NCBI RefSeq assembly: GCF_000298175.1 | Contig: NZ_BAGZ01000017.1 | Span: 62,001-126,000 of the forward strand | Origin: Austwickia chelonae NBRC 105200 | GTDB lineage: Bacteria; Actinomycetota; Actinomycetes; Actinomycetales; Dermatophilaceae | DNA: 64,000 bases | Reading direction: 5' to 3' | Shown here: piece after piece, positions 27,889 to 37,681 of the stretch | How the letters are laid out: every line of letters starts with the position of its first letter | Position numbering within the stretch: position 1 is the first letter of the stretch | The notes under the pieces: generated by a model | Databases searched by the model: none | Told to the model about the DNA's origin: nothing | Seen by the model: only the letters and a program-made list of their open reading frames with translations | Made by a program: the position numbers and the translations under genes

Positions 27889-27918
27889 GATGGCGCCACC
27901 CTTGGTGGGGGCGCCATC
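27889..27918. terminator. Hairpin between glycosyltransferase and ABC operon
   Basis: A 9-bp perfect stem, GATGGCGCC/GGCGCCATC, with a 12-nt loop. It could terminate the upstream glycosyltransferase transcript. There is no strong T-run, so an operator or leader structure is also possible. Confidence 0.4.
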
Positions 27919-28093
27919 GTGAGTGCTGTTAAATTAGCCGTGAATAACGCGAAATAACTGGACATTTGTCCAGCTTCTCGGGGACGTGGACGTGACCCAG
28001 AAAAGCGCCGGCATATCTCCAGGAGGAGGGAAAGCAGGTGCTCTCGTCCGACTCAACCCGAGGCGGCAGCGCGCCCGATCGGGCAGCCGAAGC

Positions 28094-28957
28094 TCACTGC
28101 CGACTGTCGGGATGAGGGAAAACCGGCACCGATGTCCGGCACAACACCCTGCGGTAGTAAGCCCGGGTCGTCGGTCGGAATCCGCGGACCAATCCGTGTA
28201 CGGATTGGCGGATCGTCGCCGGCGCACCCTGGGATGAGCTGTGCGCCGCCGACTGTCTGCCGAGCACCAGATCCAGATTCTTCCAGTAGGAGCTCCGCAA
28301 CTCGGGTTGTGCACCCAGCAGCGTGAGATAGTCGGCGCCCCCGGAGATCTGGGTGCGGGAGAGACGGTAGGCCACCGCAGGGGTGGCCAGCCTGCGCAGT
28401 CGGGCCCCGCCCGCGGCCATCCGCAGCCACAGATCATAATCCTGGGCCCGTCGAAGGGACCGGTACCCGCCGACCGACTCCACGGCGGATCGGCGGGCCA
28501 GCATGCTGGAGTGGAACAACGGATTGTGGATCGTCAGGATCGCCGGCAACTCCTGGGCCGACAACGGGAAGGTCAGGCTCGGCTTGGCCCAGTGCCCGTT
28601 GCCGAAGACCAGCGCGCCGGTGAAGACGGCGTCATGCCCCTCTGCGGCCGGGAGCATCCGAGGGAAACGCCACGGCAGGGAGATGTCGTCGGCGTCCATA
28701 TTCGCGATGAATTCGCTGTCGGTAGAGTCCAGGACGGTCTGTCGTGCCGCTCCACTGCCCCGGGATGTCGAATGTTGCAGGATCCGGATGCGCCGGTCCG
28801 TCAGGGCGTCGACCACTTCGGCGGTCCGATCGGTGCTCCCGTCATCGCAGACCACGAGTTCGCTGTCGTCGGGGGCGGACCGGAGAGCTGAGGAGATCGC
28901 CGTCGCGATCGTTCCCTCCGCATTGTGGGCAGCCATCATGATCGTCAGTCTGGGCAT
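28094..28957 (-). CDS. Family 2 glycosyltransferase
   Basis: 287 aa from ATG 28957, preceded by GGAGAAGAG. GT-A fold: the nucleotide-sugar binding start is MPRLTIMMAAHNAEGTIATA, then CDDGSTDRTAEV, the DxD-type metal motif in NMDADDISLPWR, and the acceptor-side QDYDLWLRMA (ED/QD-Y-DLW motif). Such enzymes transfer sugars to cell-surface polysaccharide or glycolipid acceptors. There is no membrane helix. The gene is solitary, without a polysaccharide cluster here, so donor and acceptor are unknown. Confidence 0.9.
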   Translation of the reverse strand: MPRLTIMMAAHNAEGTIATAISSALRSAPDDSELVVCDDGSTDRTAEVVDALTDRRIRILQHSTSRGSGAARQTVLDSTDSEFIANMDADDISLPWRFPRMLPAAEGHDAVFTGALVFGNGHWAKPSLTFPLSAQELPAILTIHNPLFHSSMLARRSAVESVGGYRSLRRAQDYDLWLRMAAGGARLRRLATPAVAYRLSRTQISGGADYLTLLGAQPELRSSYWKNLDLVLGRQSAAHSSSQGAPATIRQSVHGLVRGFRPTTRAYYRRVLCRTSVPVFPHPDSRQ

Positions 28958-29214
28958 CTCTTCTCCGATCGAGGGCGGACGAGGGAGGGGTGTCTGGTCG
29001 ATGCCCTTGCCGGGTGCGACCCTTCCTGTGCCGCACGGCCGGAATCCGGGCGGGGACTTCGACCGGATGACCTTCTGCGCAAGGGGAGGAAAGCTCCGGA
29101 CCTCTCCGGACACTTTCTCCTGGAAGAAAATCGGTCGGTTCCGACATATCGCACTGTAGCGGGAGGTCCGAACGGATCGGTGGCATGTCGGTCCCGTATC
29201 GGGAAAATGGATAT

Positions 29215-29373
29215 ATGTCGCGAGTCATCCATTTCGAGATCCATGCCGTTGACGTCCCCCGAGCCGTCGCCCTGGAGAAGTTCGCCCTACCGGGAATGGC
29301 CTGGCAGGGGTACTACCACGACACCGAGAACAACGTCTTCGGCCTTCACCAGCCCGACCCGGAAGCCGCCTGA
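29215..29373 (+). pseudogene. VOC-family remnant with an internal deletion
   Basis: 52 codons: MSRVIHFEIHAVDVPRAVA is the normal start of a ~125-aa actinobacterial VOC protein. It joins directly to FALPGMAWQGYYHDTENNVFGLHQPDP, the normal end of the same family (usually ALPGVGWxxYFKDTEGNxFG). About 70-75 residues of the middle are missing while the frame is kept. The product cannot form the paired VOC fold on its own. A hairpin terminator follows. Confidence 0.7.
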
Positions 29374-29381
29374 CGACAACA

Positions 29382-29424
29382 GAACGGCGTCGGCGCTCCC
29401 CTCCAGGGAGCGCCGACGCCGTTC
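29382..29424. terminator. Bidirectional terminator
   Basis: A perfect 19-bp stem (29382-29400 with 29406-29424) and a CTCCA loop lie between the VOC remnant and pta. Confidence 0.85.
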
Positions 29425-29438
29425 GCCGTGCGCTTGGA

Positions 29439-31505
29439 TCAGGCCGAGGGCGCCGCAGCCTGGATGGCGGTCAACGCGATCGTGTACTCGATGTCCTCGA
29501 CGAGGGCGCCGCGCGACAGGTCGTTCACCGGAGCGGCGATGCCCTGCAGCATCGGGCCGACCGAGATGACCGATGCGGAACGCTGCACGGCCTTGTACGT
29601 GGTGTTCCCCGTGTTGAGGTCGGGGAACACGAAGACCGTCGCCTTACCGGCCACCGGGGAGTCCGGCGCCTTCGAACGGGCCACCGACGCAGTGGTCGCG
29701 GCGTCGTACTGCAAGGGGCCGTCCACTGCGATGTCCGGGCGCAGCTCCTTGACCAGGGTGGTCGCCGCCGCGACCTTCTCCACATCGGCCCCGGAACCGG
29801 AGGTGCCGGTGGAGAAGGAGATCATCGCGACCCGCGGGTCCAACCCGAAGGCGGCCGCCGAATCGGCGGACTGGATCGCGATATCGGCCAGCTCGTCGGC
29901 ATTCGGGTCGGGGTTGATCGCGCAGTCGCCGTAGACGACGACCTCGTCGGGCAATCCCATGAAGAACACCGAACTGACGAGCTTCGCCCCAGGCTTGGTG
30001 CCCAGGATCTGCAGCGCCGGACGCACCGTATTCGCCGTGGTGTGCACCGCGCCGCTGACCAGACCGTCGACCTCGCCCAGGTGGACCATCACGGTGCCGT
30101 AGACGACGGAGTCGCACAACTGTTCCCGGGCGGCAGCCTCGGTCATGCCCTTGTGCTTGCGGCGTTCGACCAGGGCGTCGACATACTTCTGCGGGATGTC
30201 CGTCGGATCGATGATCTCGATGGACTCCGGCAGGGCCAGCCCCAGACGGCTGGCCGTGGTCTCCACCTCGTCACGCGGGGCCAGGAGCACACAGTGCGCG
30301 ATGCCCTTGTTCTCGCAGGAGATCGCGGCAGCCACGGTCCGCGGCTCCGAACCCTCCGGGAGCACGATCCGCTTGCCCGCCTGCCGGGCCCGCGTCGTGA
30401 GATAACGACGGAAGGCTGCCGGGCTGAGACGACGCTTGGCGTGGTCGTCGGTGAGGGACTCCACCCACTCCTCGTCGAGGACCTCGGCGGTCGACTCCAT
30501 CACCAGGCGGGTGCGGGCGTCGTCGTCGGGGGCGATCTCCGGGCCGTGCGAGAGCACCCGGTTGACCGCATCGATGGTGTGGTCCTCGGTGGCGTAGATC
30601 GGCAACCCGGTCTTCAACGCCGGCTGGCACAACTCCAACACCCGCTCGTCGGCACGGATACCTGCGGTGAGCAGGATCCCGGCCAGGCGGACACCGTTCA
30701 TCGTGGCCAGTGCCGCGGACACCAGCACGTCATGCCGGTCCGCGGGGACGACGACCAGCTGGCCGTCCCGCAGAGCGGGGAGGAAGCCCGGCATCGACTG
30801 GGCCAGGACGGCCGTCGACTTGATGCGGCGGGTCTCGTCACCGGACTCGTTCAGATTCGTCAGACCCAGCTCTTCGGCGAGGTCACGGACTCGGGGCCAC
30901 CCGGTGGACTCGGAGGTCTCCACGAAACCGACGACCCGTTCGCCCGTGTTCTCGAAGGCTGCCCGGTAGGCGGCCTCGGTGCCCGGTGCGCCCCGACGCA
31001 GGACGATGCCGAGCACACGGCTGGCCTCGCCCACCCGGTAGCTGGACGCGCTGCCCGTGGTGATGGCGGCGATGGCCTGCGGGTCGTGGTCCTTGATGGC
31101 TCCGACGACCACGACCTCGGCGTCGAGCGCCTTGGCGAGCATGTGGTTGACCCGCTGGGAGTAGACATTCTCACCGGAGGGGACCAGGCCCTCGATGACG
31201 ACCACGTCATGTGCGGCGAGGGTCTCGTCGGCGAGTGCGACGACCTCTTCCATGAGGTCGTCGTCCTGCCCCTTGGACAGGCCTGCTTCGAGAGCGGCGA
31301 CACCGATGGGGTCGGGCGGGTTCAGCGGAGTGACCAGGCGGACCAGGTCGACGGCATGGTCGGGTCGTCCGTGCAGGGCCTGGGCGAAGGGCTTGAGGTA
31401 GCCCACGTCGACACCCCGCTCGTCCAGGGCCTGCATCAGACCCAGTGCGGTAGCGGTGCAGTCGGCGCCGTGATTGGCCGGGACGACGAGGATACGGCGG
31501 CCCAT
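29439..31505 (-). CDS. pta: Phosphate acetyltransferase, long form
   Basis: 688 aa. It interconverts acetyl-CoA and acetyl phosphate. The N-terminal half has a P-loop-like/BioD-type domain (ILVVPANHGADCTATALG) and a central DRTGG-type region. The C-terminal ~330 residues are the catalytic PTA_PTB domain, with VLPEGSEPRT, VDGLVSGAVHTTANTVRP, MGLPDEVVVYGDCAINPDP and FSTGTSGSG. It lies one base downstream of ackA in the same operon, making the reversible acetate-forming or acetate-using pathway. Confidence 0.96.
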   Translation of the reverse strand: MGRRILVVPANHGADCTATALGLMQALDERGVDVGYLKPFAQALHGRPDHAVDLVRLVTPLNPPDPIGVAALEAGLSKGQDDDLMEEVVALADETLAAHDVVVIEGLVPSGENVYSQRVNHMLAKALDAEVVVVGAIKDHDPQAIAAITTGSASSYRVGEASRVLGIVLRRGAPGTEAAYRAAFENTGERVVGFVETSESTGWPRVRDLAEELGLTNLNESGDETRRIKSTAVLAQSMPGFLPALRDGQLVVVPADRHDVLVSAALATMNGVRLAGILLTAGIRADERVLELCQPALKTGLPIYATEDHTIDAVNRVLSHGPEIAPDDDARTRLVMESTAEVLDEEWVESLTDDHAKRRLSPAAFRRYLTTRARQAGKRIVLPEGSEPRTVAAAISCENKGIAHCVLLAPRDEVETTASRLGLALPESIEIIDPTDIPQKYVDALVERRKHKGMTEAAAREQLCDSVVYGTVMVHLGEVDGLVSGAVHTTANTVRPALQILGTKPGAKLVSSVFFMGLPDEVVVYGDCAINPDPNADELADIAIQSADSAAAFGLDPRVAMISFSTGTSGSGADVEKVAAATTLVKELRPDIAVDGPLQYDAATTASVARSKAPDSPVAGKATVFVFPDLNTGNTTYKAVQRSASVISVGPMLQGIAAPVNDLSRGALVEDIEYTIALTAIQAAAPSA

Positions 31506-31506
31506 C

Positions 31507-32715
31507 TCAGCCTTCCTGACCTGAGGCGGTGATCCGCTGGGCGTCGCGGGCGATGACCAGCTCCTCGTCGGTGGGGACGACGACCGCGGTCGCCGCGCCC
31601 GGCTGGGTGATGGTGCCGGCGGCGCCGCGGATGCAGGCGTTGTTCGCCTCGGCGTCGAGGGTCAGCCCGAGGAAACCGAGGTGGGCGATGACGCGGGCGC
31701 GCACGCCTTCGTCGTTCTCGCCGATGCCGCCGGAGAAGACGAGCAGGTCGAGGCCGCCCAGCGGGACGGCCAGCGAGGCGACGTACTTGGCGATGCGGTA
31801 GCAGAAGACGTCCAGGGCGAGCAGGGCGTCGGCGTCACCGGAGGCGGCTGCGGCCCAGACCTCGCGCAGGTCGTTGCTGACGCCGGAGAGGGCGAGCATG
31901 CCGCTGCGCTTGTTGAGGGCGTCGGTGACCTGGTCGACGTCGGCGCCGGTGCGTCCGGCGATATAGGCGAGGATGCCCGGGTCGAGGTCGCCGGAGCGGG
32001 TGCCCATCATGACGCCCTCGAGGGGGGTCAGCCCCATGGAGGTGTCGACGCTGACGCCGTCCTTGATGGCGGTGAGCGAGCAACCGTTGCCCAGGTGGGC
32101 GGTCACGACGCGCATCTCGGACAGGGGGCGACCGACCATCTCGGCGGCCTGCGCGGAGATGTACAGGTGGCTGGTGCCGTGGAAACCGTAGCGGCGGACG
32201 CCGTACTCGGTGTACCACTCCTGCGGGACGGCGTAGCGGTAGGCCACGGCGGGCATCGTCTGGTGGAAGGCGGTGTCGAAGACACCGACCTGGGGCACGT
32301 CCGGGTAGGTCGCGGTGACGGCCTCGACCCCGGCGATATTGGCGGGATTGTGCAACGGGGCCAGCGGGATGCACCGGCTGACCTCGGCCATGGCGGCCTC
32401 GTCGAGCAGGACGGACTCCGCGAAGGATGCGCCGCCGTGGACCATCCGGTGGCCGACCGAGCTGATCTCGACGCCGTGGGCCTGGGCCCACTCGGTCACC
32501 CAGGAGAGGATCCGGCCGACGACTCCCTGGTGGTCGGTGCTGGTCATGCCGTCGAGGGCAGTCTTCTCGGCGCCGATCTTCGCCGTGATCGTGACCTCGG
32601 GGGTGCCGACCCGCTCGGAGAGACCGCTGAGATGGCGGACCCCCGTGATCGGGTCGATGAGGGCGAACTTGACAGATGAGCTGCCGCAGTTGAGGACGAG
32701 TACCGCTGTGGACAC
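31507..32715 (-). CDS. ackA: Acetate kinase
   Basis: 402 aa from GTG 32715, chosen because VSTAVLVLNCGSSSVKF begins there in line with the family. An ATG ten codons upstream lacks a ribosome-binding site. ASKHA fold: VLNCGSSSVKFAL, GHRMVHGG, RRYGFHGTSHLY, AHLGNGCSL, MGLTPLEGVMMGTRSGDLDP and VFSGGIGEN are all present. It makes ATP from acetyl phosphate, or acetyl phosphate from acetate. First gene of the ackA-pta operon. The divergent promoter region carries an iron box that probably belongs to the gene at 33099. Confidence 0.96.
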   Translation of the reverse strand: MSTAVLVLNCGSSSVKFALIDPITGVRHLSGLSERVGTPEVTITAKIGAEKTALDGMTSTDHQGVVGRILSWVTEWAQAHGVEISSVGHRMVHGGASFAESVLLDEAAMAEVSRCIPLAPLHNPANIAGVEAVTATYPDVPQVGVFDTAFHQTMPAVAYRYAVPQEWYTEYGVRRYGFHGTSHLYISAQAAEMVGRPLSEMRVVTAHLGNGCSLTAIKDGVSVDTSMGLTPLEGVMMGTRSGDLDPGILAYIAGRTGADVDQVTDALNKRSGMLALSGVSNDLREVWAAAASGDADALLALDVFCYRIAKYVASLAVPLGGLDLLVFSGGIGENDEGVRARVIAHLGFLGLTLDAEANNACIRGAAGTITQPGAATAVVVPTDEELVIARDAQRITASGQEG

Positions 32716-33098
32716 GTCGTGTGAACCTTCCAGAGTTGGTGTCATGACCGGCCGGACGCCACACGCTCCCGATCGCCATCCGCCTTTGGTCGGACCATCA
32801 CCGGAGGCTCGGGTCTCTTTCGTGCCGCGTACCAGGTGGTCGGAGTCGATCGTGCTTCGGACTCGGCCTGGCCGGGAGTCTGATCAGTATACGTACCCGC
32901 TGTCAGGCTTCGTTCGGCCTCGAGGTCGAAGCCTGGGTTCTGCGCTCCTGCATCCGGGTTCGGTGCTCTTTCGAGTGGCACCTGCGGTGGCGGGCTGCCG
33001 GGTGGAGGTTGGGCAGGGACGGGCCCGGGCCTGCGCCCGGAAAAAAAGCGAGACGGTAAGGTAAGGCTCACCTGACTCACTGGCGAAAGGTCCTGCCC
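32716..33098. other. Divergent promoter region between ackA and the DUF2470 gene
   Basis: 383 bp with no gene. The ackA promoter must lie on the left side and an iron box on the right side (33057-33075). No other clear element is seen. Confidence 0.5.
33057..33075 (+). promoter_or_regulatory. DtxR/IdeR-like iron box
   Basis: TAAGGTAAGGCTCACCTGA closely follows the 19-bp consensus TTAGGTTAGGCTAACCTAA, with both half-sites recognisable. It lies 24 bp before the ATG of the DUF2470 gene, so iron-dependent repression is expected. Confidence 0.72.
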
Positions 33099-33923
33099 AT
33101 GACGCCGCCCCCCGGCCCGGCCACTCTCCAGATCGAGCAGGCCCTGGCCTCTCGCACCCGCACCGCCGCCCGCCGCGCCCTCACCGGAGCCGGCGCCGCC
33201 ACCTTCACCGCCCTCGACACCGAACCCGGCCACGGACACGACGTCATCGCCCACGGACTCACCGACCGCGGCGACTTCCTGATGGCCCTTGCCCGCCCCC
33301 ACCCCGCACACCCGGCAACGAGACCGACCAGGGCACGCTGCGACATCCGCCGCGAAGCCGCCGAACCACGGGTACGCATCACCGCCGCCACCGTGCACCT
33401 CCTCGGCACCGTCGAATGGCTCACCGAAACAGCCAGAACCACCCAACTGCACGAAAAGGCCCTCCCCGAGACGATCACGACCGTCGCCGAAATCCCCGAC
33501 ATCATGATCGGCACCCTGCAGATCGACCGCCTGATCGTCCACGACTCCTCCGGCGCAGTACCGCTGCCCCTCGACGGACTCCTCGACGACCCCGCAACGG
33601 AGACCTTCCCCCACCGCGGCGACGCACTCGCCGCCCACGAGATCGTCGCCGCCCACCCCGCAACAGCCCTCGCGGACCTGTGCACAGCCGTCAAGGACGG
33701 ACACGTCGTCGGACGACAACTCTCCGAACGGCCGCACCACCAACCCTGCAGACACATACGCGGCAAGACCTTCTGCGTCGACACCGACGCAGGCGGCGTG
33801 ACCCTGATGCACATCGGCGAACGCACCACCGACGTCGTCTACGCCGCCTTCCGTAGCCCGGTCCGGGATCTCACCGGCCTGCGCGTCGAGCTCGATCACC
33901 TGATCGGCCTGACGCGGAACTGA
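33099..33923 (+). CDS. Iron-regulated DUF2470/HugZ-like protein
   Basis: 274 aa from ATG 33099, with a GAAAGG site. The N-terminal two-thirds resembles a flavin-reductase-like split barrel of the pyridoxamine-oxidase/HugZ type (HDVIAHGLTDRGDFLMAL, VHLLGTVEWL). The C-terminal ~80 residues match DUF2470 (AHEIVAAHPATALADLC, then a domain ending in DVVYAAFRSPV). Proteins with this layout include haem-handling and iron-release enzymes. The iron box directly upstream supports a job in iron or haem acquisition, but catalytic activity is not proven by sequence. Confidence 0.7.
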   Translation: MTPPPGPATLQIEQALASRTRTAARRALTGAGAATFTALDTEPGHGHDVIAHGLTDRGDFLMALARPHPAHPATRPTRARCDIRREAAEPRVRITAATVHLLGTVEWLTETARTTQLHEKALPETITTVAEIPDIMIGTLQIDRLIVHDSSGAVPLPLDGLLDDPATETFPHRGDALAAHEIVAAHPATALADLCTAVKDGHVVGRQLSERPHHQPCRHIRGKTFCVDTDAGGVTLMHIGERTTDVVYAAFRSPVRDLTGLRVELDHLIGLTRN

Positions 33924-33938
33924 ACGACGGCTACGACA

Positions 33939-33983
33939 CGGTGCGGGGGCGGCACCGCACGACATGGCACCGCCCCCGCACCG
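33939..33983. terminator. Bidirectional terminator
   Basis: A 14-bp GC stem (33939-33952 with 33970-33983) lies between the convergent DUF2470 and DUF1846 genes. Confidence 0.75.
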
Positions 33984-34014
33984 GAAAGCCGGGCGACCCC
34001 GGCGACCTACCCGC

Positions 34015-35511
34015 TCACCGCTTCCGGTAGAGCTTCTCCGTCTGGTAGACCGGCTCGCTGGTCACGTGCACACCCAACTGACGGAAGATGTTCTCGTCGA
34101 CCGGGCCGAGGATGACACTGGTGTGCACATCGCATCCCCGCAGATGCTGCAATTCGGCCATCGCCCGCTTGGCCAGCGGATCGGTATTGGCGCTGACCGC
34201 CAACGCGATCAACACCTCGTCGGTGTGCAACCGCGGATTGCGACTGCCCAGGTGGCCGGTCTTCAGACTCTGGATCGGTGCGATGGTCTCCTTCGAGAGC
34301 AGATGCACGTCCTCGTCGATACCGGCCAAGGCCTTCAACGCGTCCAGGAGCATCGCCGAACAGGCTCCCAACAAGGCGGAGGTCTTGCCCGTGATGACCC
34401 GCCCGTCGTGCAATTGCACCGACGCCGACGGAGCCTTCGTCCGTGCCGCCATCTCCAAGGTGGGAGTGACCACGGGTCGATCGGTCCGTTCGATACCGAG
34501 CCGGCTCAACACCAAGGCGATCCGCTCGGAGGACACCGGCTCCAGGCCGTCCCGGTGCTCGTGGACCAGCGCCTGGTAGTAACGGCGGATGACCTCCTGG
34601 CGGGAAGCCTCCCGGCAGACCTCGTCGTCACTGATGCACCGCCCCACCATGTTGACGCCCATGTCGGTGGGGGAACGGTACGGGGAATGCCCGAGCAGCC
34701 TCTCGAAGAGGACGTTCAGGACGGGGAAGACCTCGACGTCACGGTTGTAGTTGACGGTCTGTTCGCCGTAGGCCGCCAGATGGAAGGGGTCGATCATGTT
34801 GACGTCGTCGAGATCGGCGGTAGCCGCCTCGTAGGCCATGTTGACCGGGTGGTCCAACGGGAGGTCCCAGATCGGGAAGGTCTCGAACTTCGCGTACCCG
34901 GAACGGACCCCACGCTGATGGTCGTGGTACATCTGCGACAGGCAGGTGGCCATCTTGCCGCTACCCGGCCCCGGCGCGGTCACCACGACCAGGTCGCGGG
35001 TCGTCTCGACGTACTCGTTACGGCCGTAACCCTCGTCGCTGACGACCTGGGCGATATCACTGGGATAACCCGCGATCGGGTAGTGGCGGTAGACCTTCAC
35101 CCCCAGACGTTTCAACCGCCGACGGAAAGCCGCCGCAGGCTGGTTGTCCGGAGTCATCCGGGAGATGACGACGCTGCCGACGAGCAGACCGTACGACCGG
35201 AAGGTGTCGATCATCCGCAGGACGTCCTGCTCGTACGTGATCCCGAGATCGGCGCGGATCTTGTTACGGGTCAGGTCCTTCGCGCTGACGACGATGACGA
35301 TCTCGACGTCATCCTTCAAGGTCTCCAACATGACGACCTTGTTGTCCGGGGTGAACCCGGGCAACACCCGGGAAGCATGCATGTCGTCGAAGAGCTTGCC
35401 CCCGAACTCCAGGTAGAGCTTCCCACCCAGTTGCTCACGGCGGGCCTTGATGTGGCCCGACTGCAGCTCCAGATACTTCTCCCGGTCGAACCCGGTCTTG
35501 CGCATGGTCAC
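34015..35511 (-). CDS. DUF1846 (UPF0371) family protein
   Basis: 498 aa, full length for the family. Characteristic stretches include [15 protein letters not shown] near the start, [35 protein letters not shown] (a P-loop-like glycine-rich motif), the [15 protein letters not shown] region and [14 protein letters not shown]. It is cytosolic without membrane segments. Its biochemical function is not established in what I know of the family. It ends at a terminator shared with the DUF2470 gene and stands alone. Confidence 0.9.
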   Translation of the reverse strand: MTMRKTGFDREKYLELQSGHIKARREQLGGKLYLEFGGKLFDDMHASRVLPGFTPDNKVVMLETLKDDVEIVIVVSAKDLTRNKIRADLGITYEQDVLRMIDTFRSYGLLVGSVVISRMTPDNQPAAAFRRRLKRLGVKVYRHYPIAGYPSDIAQVVSDEGYGRNEYVETTRDLVVVTAPGPGSGKMATCLSQMYHDHQRGVRSGYAKFETFPIWDLPLDHPVNMAYEAATADLDDVNMIDPFHLAAYGEQTVNYNRDVEVFPVLNVLFERLLGHSPYRSPTDMGVNMVGRCISDDEVCREASRQEVIRRYYQALVHEHRDGLEPVSSERIALVLSRLGIERTDRPVVTPTLEMAARTKAPSASVQLHDGRVITGKTSALLGACSAMLLDALKALAGIDEDVHLLSKETIAPIQSLKTGHLGSRNPRLHTDEVLIALAVSANTDPLAKRAMAELQHLRGCDVHTSVILGPVDENIFRQLGVHVTSEPVYQTEKLYRKR

Positions 35512-35652
35512 TGATACTCCCTTTCAACCGACCCCCTGGACGATACGCCGACTGGCTGGACACGGCTCCCAGGCGTCTCAGATGTTCACCCCCCGGCAAC
35601 CACCCCTCGACCACCCCACCCGACGAGACGACCCGGCCGCCGGGCCGGCCGA

Positions 35653-37020
35653 TCAACTCACCACCACGGCCAGGACCGCCACCACGGGCAACGAGATCAC
35701 CGACGCGATCGAGGTCACCGTCGTCATCGTCTTCAACCCGCCCTGGGTGGACAACCCGAGCAAGGACGTGAACATCCAGAAGAAATTGCTGTTCACCTGC
35801 AAGGCGAACAACGAACCGGAAGCCACCGCCAGCCCGACCGCGATCGGCGCCACCCCGATCGTGGGCAGGATCGGGGCGATGATCCCCGCCGCCGTGATCG
35901 CCGCCACCGACACCGACCCGATCGCCAGATGCAGGACCGCCGCGATGAACCACGACAGGAGAACCGCGACCACGACCGGCGCACCCGCATCGGCGCTGAA
36001 CAGGTCGCCCAACAGCTTCGCCAGGCCGGTGGCCTTGATCACCGCACCCAAGGACCCACCGATCCCCGTCACCAGCAGGATCTCCCCGGCCGTGTGCAGA
36101 CCGTGGGTGAACGCCCGCGCCGTGGACTCCGTACCGCTTGCCCGCCGAGCCAGGACATAGGCGCCCACCAGCCCCAGGAAGAGCGCGACATTCGCATCGC
36201 CCAGAAAAGCGACGAACGGATGCTCCACCCCGGCCAACTCGGCGAAGGCCCCCGCGGCGATCAACACCAGAGGCACCACGATCGGCAGCAGGGTCACCCA
36301 TAACGCCGGCAGCCGGTGATCCCGGACCGGACCCTCCGGGACGTCCGGATGCTCCGCGGGGTTCGCGCCGCCGGCCGAGAACTCATCGCCGAGCTCGTCC
36401 TTGCCCGCCGCCCACCAGCCGCGGTGCAACAGCACACCGAACAGGAAAGTCGTCACGACGGCGGTCACCGGGCCCAGGACGATCCCGTACAACAGGTAGG
36501 TTCCCAACGGGATCCCCAACAACCCGGCGATCGACACCGCGGACAAACCCGGCACCACGAAGACATAACCGCAGAAGATGCCGGTCCCCAAAGCCCCCGA
36601 CATCAGAGCCAATCCGTTCCGCCCGATGTACGGCGCAGCCTGCCGGGCCACCGGCGCGGCCAGGACGACCTGCACGTCCACATAGATCGACGGGAAGACC
36701 GTCGACAAGGCCACCGTGAGCCCGTACGGCATCCGCGCCGGCCCGAAATATCGCAACAGAGCCTGCACCAACCGACCGAAGGTGTCCGTGGTGTGCAACA
36801 GCGACCCGATGAGCACCCCGAAACCGATCAACAGACCGATCTTGGCCATGATGTCGCCGAAACCACCGGTGATCGCCTTGACCGTGCCCTCGAAACCGAC
36901 CCCGCCGGCCAACCCCAGATAAAGACACCCCAGGACCAACGCGATGATCGGGTCGACCTTGGCCCGGATGATCAACAGGACGATCGCCACGATGGCGACC
37001 GTGGTGTGGAGAGCGACCAT
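35653..37020 (-). CDS. GntP-family gluconate/organic-acid permease
   Basis: 455 aa from ATG 37020 behind an AAGGAG site. At least twelve hydrophobic segments. GntP signatures include FGDIMAKIGLLIGFGVLIGSLL, PSIYVDVQVVLAAP and the C-terminal HLAIGSVSVAAITAAGI. The family imports gluconate, idonate, fructuronate, glycerate or related hydroxy acids by proton symport. No catabolic kinase or dehydratase gene is next to it to point to the substrate. A hydrophilic loop at ~225-250 (EFSAGGANPAEHPDVP) separates the two halves. Confidence 0.9.
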   Translation of the reverse strand: MVALHTTVAIVAIVLLIIRAKVDPIIALVLGCLYLGLAGGVGFEGTVKAITGGFGDIMAKIGLLIGFGVLIGSLLHTTDTFGRLVQALLRYFGPARMPYGLTVALSTVFPSIYVDVQVVLAAPVARQAAPYIGRNGLALMSGALGTGIFCGYVFVVPGLSAVSIAGLLGIPLGTYLLYGIVLGPVTAVVTTFLFGVLLHRGWWAAGKDELGDEFSAGGANPAEHPDVPEGPVRDHRLPALWVTLLPIVVPLVLIAAGAFAELAGVEHPFVAFLGDANVALFLGLVGAYVLARRASGTESTARAFTHGLHTAGEILLVTGIGGSLGAVIKATGLAKLLGDLFSADAGAPVVVAVLLSWFIAAVLHLAIGSVSVAAITAAGIIAPILPTIGVAPIAVGLAVASGSLFALQVNSNFFWMFTSLLGLSTQGGLKTMTTVTSIASVISLPVVAVLAVVVS

Positions 37021-37168
37021 GACAGCTCCTTCGCTGTGGCCGGCATCGCGACGTCGACGCCTCTGACGAGATCTGCCGTCATTGTGTGGCCGAGGACGGG
37101 CGTCCGTCCGGATAACTCGCCGAGGGCGGTCGAGCGCGTATCCCACCGGAAACACCTAGGGTCGAATC

Positions 37169-37681
37169 ATGAGAGGTCACCGATCTCCTTCGCGGAAAGG
37201 CGAATCCGCCCGGGTGGTGGCGTCTGTCCTCCTGGCGGCGACCCTCACCGGCTGCGGTCTGCGGATCCCCACCGACCCCGAGGGCACCCTCGACCTGATC
37301 CGCGCCCGGCAGACACTGCGTGTCGGGATCTCCCACCACCCACCCCGGATCACGGCCACACCACCCGCACCGCCCACCGGGCCCGAGATCGACCTCGTCC
37401 ACCGATATGCCGACCACCTCGGCGCCCGCATCACCTGGACGGTCGACACCGAGGCAGCCCTCGTCGAAGGCCTGCACCACGGACGGATCGACCTCGTCGC
37501 CGCCGGACTCGACACGACCAGCCCATGGGCCACCGAAATCGGCATGACCCGCGCCTACCAGCAGGAACAGACCCCCGACGGGACGACCCGCCGATATGTC
37601 ATGGCCGTCCCCGCCGGAGAGAACGCCCTCCTGTCCGACCTCGAACGATGGCTCGACCAGGCCGTCCAGGAGAACCGGTGA
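37169..37681 (+). CDS. Small lipoprotein with a periplasmic-binding-protein-like domain
   Basis: 170 aa. The lipoprotein signal ends at AATLTGCGL, with Cys as anchor. The rest resembles the first lobe of family 3 solute-binding proteins: LRVGISHHPPR, GPEIDLVHRYADHLGARITW and LHHGRIDLVAAGL. At ~140 mature residues it is only about half the normal two-lobe length, so it may be a truncated or minimal binding protein. The stop overlaps the following CDF gene (GTGA), tying the two together. Confidence 0.7.
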   Translation: MRGHRSPSRKGESARVVASVLLAATLTGCGLRIPTDPEGTLDLIRARQTLRVGISHHPPRITATPPAPPTGPEIDLVHRYADHLGARITWTVDTEAALVEGLHHGRIDLVAAGLDTTSPWATEIGMTRAYQQEQTPDGTTRRYVMAVPAGENALLSDLERWLDQAVQENR

